From Sinosporangium siamense (GTDB taxonomy: Bacteria; Actinomycetota; Actinomycetes; Streptosporangiales; Streptosporangiaceae), in assembly GCF_016863435.1 (NCBI RefSeq), contig NZ_BOOW01000020.1, positions 186,001-250,000 on the forward strand: a DNA stretch of 64,000 nt, in the 5' to 3' direction. Every line of letters begins with the position of its first letter. The first letter of the stretch is position 1. Position numbers and translations under genes: made by a program. This document shows, in pieces, positions 17,371 to 25,256 of the stretch. Under the pieces are notes generated by a model, which worked only from the letters and a program-made list of their open reading frames with translations, ran no database searches and was not told the DNA's origin.

Positions 17371-17694
17371 TCAGTGTTCCCCACCCGGCGGCGCTGCGGC
17401 GACCACGGGGTGGTCGCTCTCGATCTTGCCAACCTTGGAGGCACCACCGGGTGAGCCGAGCTCGTCGAAGAACTCGACGTTCGCCTTGTAGTAGTCCTTC
17501 CACTGGTCGGGTAGATCGTCCTCATAGAAGATCGCCTCTACCGGGCAGACCGGCTCGCACGCACCGCAGTCCACGCACTCGTCGGGGTGGATGTAGAGCA
17601 TGCGGTTGCCCTCGTAGATGCAATCGACGGGGCATTCTTCGATGCATGCCTTGTCTAGGACATCAACGCAAGGCTGCGCGATGACGTAGGTCAC
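17371..17694 (-). CDS. fdxA: 7Fe ferredoxin
   Basis: A 107-residue ferredoxin beginning [20 protein letters not shown]. CxxxxxxxCxxxCP holds a [3Fe-4S] cluster, and [16 protein letters not shown] holds a [4Fe-4S] cluster. GTG 17694 is supported by AAGGAG 6 bp upstream. It is an electron carrier, in actinobacteria often serving cytochromes P450 or other redox partners. It is transcribed toward dapC with a 216-bp gap. Confidence 0.93.
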   Translation of the reverse strand: MTYVIAQPCVDVLDKACIEECPVDCIYEGNRMLYIHPDECVDCGACEPVCPVEAIFYEDDLPDQWKDYYKANVEFFDELGSPGGASKVGKIESDHPVVAAAPPGGEH

Positions 17695-17801
17695 CTCGGG
17701 CTCCTTCTTTCTCCGCACCTTGGCACGACTTCGATCGCGGGTTGCTATGCCTAGTATTGCCGTGCCAAGCAAATGTCTGAAACAGCAGGGGGGCGAAGTC
17801 G

Positions 17802-18023
17802 GTGACTCCTCGGTTCGGAGCGCGCCTGGCGGTGGCCATCACACCCTCCGACGTCGGCAAACGAGTGACCGTGCGACGCGCCGACCAGGGCGGTTTCCGC
17901 GACGTCGTGGGCACTCTGATCTCGTGGACGGACGGCACACTCACCATTGTCCGCCGTGACGGCACCGTCGCGGAAATCTCGGAAAAATCCCTGGTGGCGG
18001 CCAAGGTCGTGGTCCCGCGCTGA
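17802..18023 (+). CDS. Small beta-barrel-like protein (73 aa), N-terminal domain of GNAT-type proteins
   Basis: Begins [20 protein letters not shown], with strands [16 protein letters not shown] and [10 protein letters not shown]. This resembles the N-terminal domain found ahead of the acetyltransferase domain in proteins encoded beside fdxA in Streptomyces, but no acetyltransferase follows here. It starts at GTG 17802 after AGGGGGG. It is divergent from fdxA across a 107-bp gap. It may be a stand-alone version or the remnant of a longer gene. Confidence 0.55.
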   Translation: MTPRFGARLAVAITPSDVGKRVTVRRADQGGFRDVVGTLISWTDGTLTIVRRDGTVAEISEKSLVAAKVVVPR

Positions 18024-18093
18024 GACAATCTGCGGCGCGGGCGACGGCCGCGCCTCCTCGACGCGAGGATTGACTGCGCGCAGTATTCTTAGG

Positions 18094-19170
18094 GTGACCG
18101 TACGTAACATTCTCGCAACGACCCTAGGCTGCGTGGTCCTGTCCGGCGTGCTCTCCGGGTGCGGCTCGGCCGATGAGCGGGTCTATCCGCCGCCCAATCC
18201 GCAGGGGGCGTCGCTCGCCGCGGGCTTCTCCACGATGGATCGCCTCATCGAGGCGGCCAAGAAGGAGGGTGTGCTCAACGTCGCGGCGCTGCCGCGCGAC
18301 TGGGTCAACTACGGCGAGATCATCGACATCTTCGCCAACGAATACGGCATCAAGGTCAGCCAGCTGGATCCGGGCGGCAACAGCCAGAGAGAGATCGAGG
18401 CCGTCAAGCGGGGCGGCGCTCAGGCGCCCGACGTGCTCGACCTGACGCTGGACGCGGCGGTGGCCAATTCTGAGCTCTTCGCGCCTTACAAGGTGCTCGG
18501 GTGGCAGGACATCCCGGACGACCTCAAAGAGCCGGGCGGCGCCTGGTATGCGGCTTACGGGGGCTACATCTCGATCGGCTATGACTCGCGCAAGGTGCAG
18601 CCGCCGACGACCTTCGCCGACCTGCTCAAACCCGGTTACACCGTCGCCTTGCCCGGAGATCCGCGGGAGACCGTGGCGGCGTTCAGCGGGGTGATGGCCA
18701 CGTCGTTGTCGGCCGGACGGCCGGAGGCGGCCCGCGGGGTGGAGTTCTTCGGCAAACTGAAGCAGGCCGGCAACCTCGCCGACCCGAAGGGCCAGGCCAC
18801 CGCCGTGCTCGACTGGGATTATCTGAACTCCGCGCGGGCGGCCAAGGAGCCCGGGGCGTGGAAGGTGACGATTCCGCGCGACGCGGTGCTCGGGTCTTAT
18901 TACGTGCAGGCCGTCAACCGCAAGGCGCCGCATCCGGCGGCGGCCCGGCTGTGGCAGGAGTTCCTGTTCTCCGACCGGGGGCAGAACCTGTTCCTCAAGG
19001 GCTTCGCACGTCCGGCGAGGATGGAGGCGCTGCTGATGAAGGGCACGGTCGACCAGGAGGCCGCGGACAGGCTCCCGGCGGCTCTGGGCAAGCCGGTGAT
19101 CCTCACCGTTCCGCAGACGGACGAGGCCAAGTCCTACTTGCACCGCTCCTGGGCCAAGACCCTGGGTTGA
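18094..19170 (+). CDS. Lipoprotein, ABC transporter solute-binding protein family 1
   Basis: 358 residues from GTG 18094. A lipobox LSGVLSGC has Cys23 as the lipidation site. The body is a family 1 solute-binding protein resembling those for iron(III) or polyamine-type ligands (LIEAAKKEGVLNVAALPRDW; YGGYISIGYDSRKV). No permease or ATPase gene is nearby, so it either works with a distant transporter or acts as a sensor. TATTCT (18084-18089) just before the GTG suggests a very short leader. The ligand is unknown. Confidence 0.75.
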   Translation: MTVRNILATTLGCVVLSGVLSGCGSADERVYPPPNPQGASLAAGFSTMDRLIEAAKKEGVLNVAALPRDWVNYGEIIDIFANEYGIKVSQLDPGGNSQREIEAVKRGGAQAPDVLDLTLDAAVANSELFAPYKVLGWQDIPDDLKEPGGAWYAAYGGYISIGYDSRKVQPPTTFADLLKPGYTVALPGDPRETVAAFSGVMATSLSAGRPEAARGVEFFGKLKQAGNLADPKGQATAVLDWDYLNSARAAKEPGAWKVTIPRDAVLGSYYVQAVNRKAPHPAAARLWQEFLFSDRGQNLFLKGFARPARMEALLMKGTVDQEAADRLPAALGKPVILTVPQTDEAKSYLHRSWAKTLG

Positions 19171-19322
19171 GGCGAATCTGTGAGAATCCTGGCTATTAGT
19201 ACACCTACCATGCGCTTGGGCAGGTGATGCGGGGAGTGGGATAGATATGTCATGGGCACATCCAGGCTCTAAAGTGTCATCTCCATGGAGTCTTGAGGCA
19301 CCTTGCCGAAGATTGTGAGCTG

Positions 19323-20105
19323 ATGGTCTTGCGCTACGTCACCCCGACAACGACGCGGTGGAACGCAAGGACCTACGACAGCTCGTTCGGCTATGTCTCC
19401 GCCCTCGGCGCCCCGCTGGTCGACCTGCTCGACCCCCAACCCGGCGAACGCATCCTGGATCTCGGCTGCGGCACCGGGGTGCTCACCGCCGAGATCCACT
19501 CGCGGGGCGCGGAGGTGCTCGGCATCGACGGCTCCGCCATGATGATCGAGAAGGCCCTAGCGCATTACCCCGGGCTGGACTTCATCGTGGGCGACGGGCA
19601 CGACTTCAGCGTGGCCCAGCAGTACGACGCGGTCTTCTCCAACGCCGCCCTTCACTGGATGAGCCGCGACCCCGACATGGTGATCGCCAACGTGCGCGAG
19701 GCGCTCAGGCCCGGCGGGCGTTTCATCGCCGAGATGGGCGGAGCGGGCAACTGCGCCGAACTCCGGGCCGCCCTGGCGACCGCCTGGCGGGAACACGGCC
19801 TCGGCGAACCGGAGTTCCCGTGGTACTTCCCCACCCCGGCCGAATATTCGCTCCGGCTGGAGAAGGAGGGCTTTGTGGTGCGACTCCTCGAACACTTCGA
19901 ACGTCCGACACCTTTGAACGAGTGCCCCGGAGGCGCCGCAGACTGGGTGCGGATGTTCGCCGCGGAGCAGCTCACCAAGGCGCCGGCCGACCAGGTCGAG
20001 CCGCTGCTGCGCCGGGTCAACGAACTGGCCGCCCCCGCGCTCCGCACGGAGAACGGCTGGATGGCCGACTACGTTCGGCTGCGATTCGCTGCCGTTCGCC
20101 GCTAA
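19323..20105 (+). CDS. Class I SAM-dependent methyltransferase
   Basis: A 260-residue protein with motif I ILDLGCGTGVLTAEI, an acidic loop VLGIDGSAMM, and YDAVFSNAALHWM. That last stretch resembles trans-aconitate methyltransferases and small-molecule methyltransferases of the UbiE/Tam type. I chose ATG 19323; an in-frame TTG ten codons upstream is less likely. It is monocistronic in appearance, and the substrate cannot be inferred from the neighbours. Confidence 0.75.
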   Translation: MVLRYVTPTTTRWNARTYDSSFGYVSALGAPLVDLLDPQPGERILDLGCGTGVLTAEIHSRGAEVLGIDGSAMMIEKALAHYPGLDFIVGDGHDFSVAQQYDAVFSNAALHWMSRDPDMVIANVREALRPGGRFIAEMGGAGNCAELRAALATAWREHGLGEPEFPWYFPTPAEYSLRLEKEGFVVRLLEHFERPTPLNECPGGAADWVRMFAAEQLTKAPADQVEPLLRRVNELAAPALRTENGWMADYVRLRFAAVRR

Positions 20106-20133
20106 CAGGGCCCAACACATGGGGGCGATTTGC

Positions 20134-20147
20134 CAGACTATGGTCTG
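20134..20147. promoter_or_regulatory. Perfect inverted repeat CAGAC-N4-GTCTG upstream of the helicase module
   Basis: CAGACTATGGTCTG lies about 105 bp before the first gene of the helicase module. The complementary half-site CATAGTCTG recurs at 25211-25219, in the gap before the third gene. It is a candidate operator; the regulator is unknown. Confidence 0.4.
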
Positions 20148-20252
20148 TTCCGTGGTTCCCGTCTGTAGCAGCACAGGACAGTATGGCGAGGCTTGGGCCA
20201 TGAGAGGCGAAAGGCTGGTGAACGGTGACTCAGCCGGAGAGGGAACAGAGAG

Positions 20253-23117
20253 ATGAACTTCTGCCTCAGTGACCTCGTACCGCCGCTCCGATGGAGCGAC
20301 GCGGCCGTCATCCCCCGGCTCAGGGAGTGGCCCGACCTGCCCCCGGCCTGGTGGCGCAGCACACCGATCTCCCGGCTGCTCCACACGGTCGGCCCGGAGG
20401 CCCTCGGCGACCTGCTGACCGACCTCGCCGTCGATCAGTGGCCCGCCGCCGCCGTCGGCGACATCCTGCCCGCGCTACACGTGCTGGACCCCGACGACCT
20501 GGACAACCCACAGGTCTCGATCGCCCTCGACCGCGCCGGCTCGTTCCCGGGCCTGCTCGCCCTCACCGGCCGCGAACTCCTCGACCAGCCGTTTGTCCAC
20601 GCCCGCCCGGTGCTGCGAGCCTTGTTCACCGGGGTTCTCGCACGGCTGGCGCCGGCTCAGGCGGGCACCCCGGCCTCGGCCCCGCCGGCGCGTGAGGCGG
20701 AGGAGCAGGCCGCGTCCCGGGAAGAGGTGCAGGGGACCGACAAGCAGGAGTCCGACAAACCGGGCGCCGAGGTGCGGAGCTCGCCGGCGCAGGCCGTGCT
20801 GGCCCAGGCCACTTCGGCGCTCGCCGCCTCCGCCCAGGCCGCGCTGGGGCAACCGGACGCGGCAGAGGCCGAGGCCGACTCCCCCGCCAAAGACTCGGCC
20901 GAGCCGGCGCAGGACACACCTTCCCCCTCGGAGGTCGGGAGGAAGGACAAGGCATCCGAGCAGGGTGCGGCGGAGCCCGCTTCAGCGGGTGCCGACGAGC
21001 CGGAGCCGGGTCAGGCCGCCCAGAAGCAGGACATCCTTGAGCCGGACGACGCCACATCGGGTGACACCGAATCGGGCGGCACAAAAGCGAGCGGCACAGA
21101 AGCGAGCGGCACGGAAGCGAGCGGCACGGAAGCGAGCGGCGCCGAAAAGGGCAGTGACGGAAAGCGCAGTGACGGAAAGGGCAGCGCCGAAGCGGAGGGT
21201 GAGGAGCGGGCTGCTGATTCCGCCCAGGGCACCCCGCCGAATGCCGACCAGGCCGACGATGCCTCCGAGCGGAGCCCGGCCACCCCACCCGCGGAAACCG
21301 CCGGCGAACCTCCGGCGGAGCGGGCGGGCGCGCTTGAAGGCAGCGCCGTAAAAGACAGTGCCGTAAAAGACAGTGCCATAAAGGACGGTGCCGCAAAGGA
21401 CGGTGCTGCAAAGGGCGGTGCTGCAAAGGGCGGTGCTGCGGAAAGCAGCGCCGCAGACGGCAGCGCCGAAGAGACCAACCCCGCAACAGGCAGCGCGGCA
21501 GACGGCAAGGCCGAAGAAGGCAGTGCCGTAGAGAACAGTGCCGCGGAAAACAACGCCGAGGGCAGCGCCGCAGAAGCCTCTGCGGAGAGCGCGGGCAAGG
21601 CGGAGGAGAACGACGCCAAGGGCGGCGGCAGCGGGACCGAGGAAAGCAAGAACAGCAAGGACGGCAAGGACGGCGACGCGGAGGCCGAGGAGAACGGGCC
21701 GCACGGTGGTGTGCCGCTGGCGGAGCCGTTGGAGCCGTTGCCGCCCGCCGAGCCGGCTGCGGGACAGGACGCCGCCGGGCAGGAGGCGGAGCGGGCGAGT
21801 GGGCCCGCGGCGCCGATGCCTGCGGGGCCGCCCGTCCCGGAGCCGGCGGCGAAGGCGGGGACGCCGTTCCTGCCGTTCACGCCGGCGCCGAAACGGCGGG
21901 AGGACGGTTTCGCCTCGACGACGGGTGATCAGGGCGGGTTGAAGATCGACCTGCACGCTCTGATCGAGGCGTCTTTCGCGGGGCTGGACGACAAGAGCTG
22001 GGCGGTGGCGCAGAACCGGGTGTTCACCGACGCGCCGTCGTCGTCCGATGAGCTGGCGAAGTTGTTCGCGGTGTCGGCGGCCGACATAGAGGAAATCGAA
22101 GCCGACATGCGGGTGCGGTTGAAGAAGTGGCTCGTCAGTGACGAGGCCACGCCGTACCGGGCGCATGCGGCCGAGACGCAGAAGCAGCTGGGGAAGGCGG
22201 CGCCGAAGGCGCGGTTGCTGGCGCTGGCGGAGTGGCACGGCAAGGAGTTGCACGCGCTGGATGTGCCGGCGTGGCAGTTCGTGCTGGCGACGCTGCCTGG
22301 TTATCGCCTGATCGACGGCTGGGTGGTGGACGGCGATCTGGCGGAGTTGCAGGAGCGCACCCGGGAGCTGATCATCGGCTCGGAGCGGCCGCCCACGGTG
22401 AGCAAGGCGCTGGAGCTTGTGGTGTCGCTCGGCATCCACCCCGATCTGGCGAAGGAGTGGCTGGAGAACGTTCCGCAGCTGCGGATCACGCCGCCGGATC
22501 GCAACGGCACTCCTCCGCAGCAGCAGGAGGGACGGGACGAGGGCGGCCAGGGCGAGGCTGAGCAGACGCCGCAGTCCCCGGCTCCCGCGGCGGCGCCGGT
22601 GCGGGCGTTGAAGGACGTGTCGGCGACCAGGCGGTGTTTCCGGCAGCCGGACGGACGCTGGTGGTTGCGGGTGGATGTGACGGTGGACCACCTGAAGAAC
22701 GCTGAGTGTTCGCTGCCGAGTGGTTTCGCGGCTTATCTGGGGCTTGCACCGGATGAGCGGAGGACGGTGCGGAGCGCGGCGGGCGACGTCACGTTGAGCT
22801 GGATCTCGGGTCCGGCGATCGAGTCGGTGCTGCCGCTGCTGACGGACGTCGGCGCGAAGGAGGGGGGTCACCTGTTCCTGACGTTGTCGGAGGAGGGCGT
22901 GTTGCGCGCCCGGCATCTGGCGGCGGCGGGACCGGGGGTGGACCCGCTGACAAAGGCACTGCGCCTGGTGGGGTATACGGCTCCGGGTGGCACGATTGAG
23001 CAGGCGGCAAGGGTGATAGCGACCAGAATCGGCATGTCGGGTCAGGTGACCGTGCCCGACCTCATGTCCCGGCTGCGTGAACGTGGGGACCGCGACCTGC
23101 TGTCCCTACTGGCCTGA
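20253..23117 (+). CDS. Large protein with sigma-70 region-4-like helix and a 420-residue disordered insert
   Basis: 954 residues in three parts. The N-terminal 135 residues (MNFCLSDLVPPLRW) match the start of the 614-residue paralogue at 25257. Residues about 135-558 are low-complexity Ala/Glu/Ser/Asp, with five-residue repeats such as GTEAS and AVKDS. Residues about 560-954 again match the paralogue: a degenerate sigma-70 region-4-like helix pair near 596-627 (DELAKLFAVSAADIEEIEAD) and a C-terminal domain ending LMSRLRERGDRDLLSLLA. The RERIRQIE recognition helix of the paralogue is replaced by AADIEEIE, so DNA binding may be lost. GAGGG and AGAGAG precede the ATG. The function is unknown. 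Confidence 0.7.
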   Translation: MNFCLSDLVPPLRWSDAAVIPRLREWPDLPPAWWRSTPISRLLHTVGPEALGDLLTDLAVDQWPAAAVGDILPALHVLDPDDLDNPQVSIALDRAGSFPGLLALTGRELLDQPFVHARPVLRALFTGVLARLAPAQAGTPASAPPAREAEEQAASREEVQGTDKQESDKPGAEVRSSPAQAVLAQATSALAASAQAALGQPDAAEAEADSPAKDSAEPAQDTPSPSEVGRKDKASEQGAAEPASAGADEPEPGQAAQKQDILEPDDATSGDTESGGTKASGTEASGTEASGTEASGAEKGSDGKRSDGKGSAEAEGEERAADSAQGTPPNADQADDASERSPATPPAETAGEPPAERAGALEGSAVKDSAVKDSAIKDGAAKDGAAKGGAAKGGAAESSAADGSAEETNPATGSAADGKAEEGSAVENSAAENNAEGSAAEASAESAGKAEENDAKGGGSGTEESKNSKDGKDGDAEAEENGPHGGVPLAEPLEPLPPAEPAAGQDAAGQEAERASGPAAPMPAGPPVPEPAAKAGTPFLPFTPAPKRREDGFASTTGDQGGLKIDLHALIEASFAGLDDKSWAVAQNRVFTDAPSSSDELAKLFAVSAADIEEIEADMRVRLKKWLVSDEATPYRAHAAETQKQLGKAAPKARLLALAEWHGKELHALDVPAWQFVLATLPGYRLIDGWVVDGDLAELQERTRELIIGSERPPTVSKALELVVSLGIHPDLAKEWLENVPQLRITPPDRNGTPPQQQEGRDEGGQGEAEQTPQSPAPAAAPVRALKDVSATRRCFRQPDGRWWLRVDVTVDHLKNAECSLPSGFAAYLGLAPDERRTVRSAAGDVTLSWISGPAIESVLPLLTDVGAKEGGHLFLTLSEEGVLRARHLAAAGPGVDPLTKALRLVGYTAPGGTIEQAARVIATRIGMSGQVTVPDLMSRLRERGDRDLLSLLA
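21057..21570 (+). repeat. 15-bp in-frame coding repeats in the disordered region
   Basis: Units of the type GCGAGCGGCACGGAA (about 4 copies, 21085-21140) and GCCGTAAAAGACAGT (about 8 diverged copies, 21345-21470) encode five-residue repeats. Their 15-bp period keeps the frame, so the disordered insert appears to have grown by slippage. Confidence 0.85.
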
Positions 23118-23131
23118 GCGAGGTCGCCCAC

Positions 23132-25207
23132 GTGCCACGTTTAGCCATCGCACCGGAGTTCCCCAGGGACCTCGCGACCCTGGCCGATTCCGTGCGCCGC
23201 GACGTGGTCGTGGCGGTGAGACGGTTTCTCGCGTCGATGGCGGCCGCCCCGCACGCCGAACGTGTGCGGGGCGCCAGGGACGACCGTATGGCCACCCTGC
23301 GCCTGGCGGACCGGCACCGCGGTGTGGTGGTGCGGCAGCGGGATGTGTACTGGTTGCTCGCGGTGCTTCCCGACGCCGAGGCGTGGTTGTTCGCGCAGAG
23401 GTTCCGGGTGGGGGTGAACCTGGAGATCGGCGTGGTGGAGCTGTGGGACGCCGAGGCGCTGGAACGCATCGAGCCCGCTTTGCACCGCGCCGCCGAGACG
23501 ACCGAGTCGCGGCTGCTGTCGCATGTCTGCGACGCCGATCTGCTGTCGGTGGGGATCGACCCGCAGTTCCTGCCGCTGGTACGGCTGGTCGCCACCGAGA
23601 TCGCGCTGGAGGCGATCGAGCCGCTGATCCCGCGCACGCAGTTCCTGCCGCTGGCGGTGCTGGCGCGGGGCGGCACGCTGGCCGACGCCTGGCGTGAGCT
23701 GGCGTCGTGCCGCACCGCGGCGGTCGTGCCGGGGCCGATCGCCCCCGACGATCTGCACGCGGCGCTGCGCCGCAGCCCCGACCGGGCGATGTTCACCCCC
23801 GACCGGCACGAGCTGGACCGGGTGCTGACCCGCCCGCTTTGGTGCACGTTCCTGTATCCGCAGCAACATCGTCTGGCCCGCACCGACCGCTACGACCGGC
23901 CGGTGCTCGTCACGGGCGGCGCCGGCACGGGCAAGACGCTCGTCGCGCTGCACCGGGCCGCGCATCTGGCGCGGCAGGGGGCCGGGGCGGTGTTGCTGGT
24001 GTCGTTCTCGCAGCGGCTCAGCAGCGACCTGTCCGCCCGGCTCGACCTGCTGATCGACGACGACGTGGTGCGCAAGCGGGTGGAGGTCGGCAACGTCGAC
24101 CGGCTGGCGCAGCGGATCGTCGCCGAGGCCGAGGGCCGGCAGCCGACGCTGGCGGGCAACGCCGAACTGGCCGAGTTGTGGCAGGAGGCCGGCGAGCTGT
24201 CGGGCACGTCCCACGGCGCGGCGTTCCTGATGCGCGAGTGGGAGCAGGTGGTTCTCGCCCAGAACCTCCAGACCTTGGATGAATATCGCAACGCCGAGCG
24301 GTTCGGGCGCAGCGTGGAGCTTTCCGGGGCCGAACGTGAGGCGGTGTGGAAGGCCATCACCTACGTGATGACCAGGCTGCGGGAGTCGGGCCGACGCACC
24401 CTGCTGCAACTGGCCGCGGAGGCGTCTGCGCTGCTCGGCCGGTCGACCGGCGATCTGCTTGACGAGACGGGGCCGAGGCGGGAGCCGTACCGGCACATCG
24501 TGGTGGACGAGGCGCAGGATTTGCACCCGGCGCAGTGGCGGCTGCTGCGGGCCGCGGTGCCGAGGGCCTCCAACGACCTGTTCATCGTGGGCGACCCGCA
24601 CCAGCGGATCTTCGACACGCGGGTGACGCTGAGCGCGGTGGGCATCAGCGCGGTGCCGCGCCGGCTGCACGCGTCCCACCGGCTGCCGCAGGAGATCCTG
24701 TCGTTCGGGGTGCGGCTGCGCGGCGGGGGGCCGGTGGACGGCCTGGTGGAGGGCGTGCAGGAGATGTACGGCTATCGCGCCACGCGGCCGGGTGCCCGGC
24801 CCGTGGTGCGGGCGTACGACTCCCTTGAATCCGAGCTCAACGGACTTGTCACCCACATCACCACCTGGCTGGGTGAAGACGTGGAACCCGACCAGATCGC
24901 AGTCGCGGCTCGCACGACCGACCTGGTGCGTGACGCGCGTACGGCACTGCGCACCGCGGGGCTCGCGGTTAGGGTGACCACACTGCACGGTATGAAGGGG
25001 CTGGAGTTCCGGCGGGTGGCGGTGATCGGCGTGGCGGACGGTGTGGTGCCCGCCCCCGGCGCGCTCACCCCCGCGGGCGAGGACCCCACGGCACGCGCCC
25101 ACGATCTCCAGCGTGAGCGTGGGTTGCTTTACGTGGCGTGCACACGTGCCTACGAACTGCTTTACGTGTCCTACTCAGGGAGGGCGAGCCCCTTCCTGCC
25201 ACCCTGA
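23132..25207 (+). CDS. UvrD-family SF1A helicase with N-terminal ParE/RelE-like domain
   Basis: 691 residues. The first ~95 (MPRLAIAPEFPRDLATL, then VRGARDDRMATLRLADRHRG) resemble a ParE/RelE toxin fold fused to UvrD helicases in many actinobacteria. Helicase motifs follow in order: Walker A GGAGTGKT (about 261-268), motif II DEAQD (about 459), GDPHQRIF, THLG-type LHGMKGLEF (about 621) and LLYVACTRA (about 664). It starts at GTG 23132, 14 bp after the previous gene. It is predicted to translocate 3'-5' on DNA or RNA. Whether the toxin-like domain keeps nuclease or gyrase-binding activity cannot be told. Confidence 0.85.
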   Translation: MPRLAIAPEFPRDLATLADSVRRDVVVAVRRFLASMAAAPHAERVRGARDDRMATLRLADRHRGVVVRQRDVYWLLAVLPDAEAWLFAQRFRVGVNLEIGVVELWDAEALERIEPALHRAAETTESRLLSHVCDADLLSVGIDPQFLPLVRLVATEIALEAIEPLIPRTQFLPLAVLARGGTLADAWRELASCRTAAVVPGPIAPDDLHAALRRSPDRAMFTPDRHELDRVLTRPLWCTFLYPQQHRLARTDRYDRPVLVTGGAGTGKTLVALHRAAHLARQGAGAVLLVSFSQRLSSDLSARLDLLIDDDVVRKRVEVGNVDRLAQRIVAEAEGRQPTLAGNAELAELWQEAGELSGTSHGAAFLMREWEQVVLAQNLQTLDEYRNAERFGRSVELSGAEREAVWKAITYVMTRLRESGRRTLLQLAAEASALLGRSTGDLLDETGPRREPYRHIVVDEAQDLHPAQWRLLRAAVPRASNDLFIVGDPHQRIFDTRVTLSAVGISAVPRRLHASHRLPQEILSFGVRLRGGGPVDGLVEGVQEMYGYRATRPGARPVVRAYDSLESELNGLVTHITTWLGEDVEPDQIAVAARTTDLVRDARTALRTAGLAVRVTTLHGMKGLEFRRVAVIGVADGVVPAPGALTPAGEDPTARAHDLQRERGLLYVACTRAYELLYVSYSGRASPFLPP

Positions 25208-25256
25208 TCACATAGTCTGAACTGCGGATATCTTCCCTTTTGCCGGTTGGACCCCA

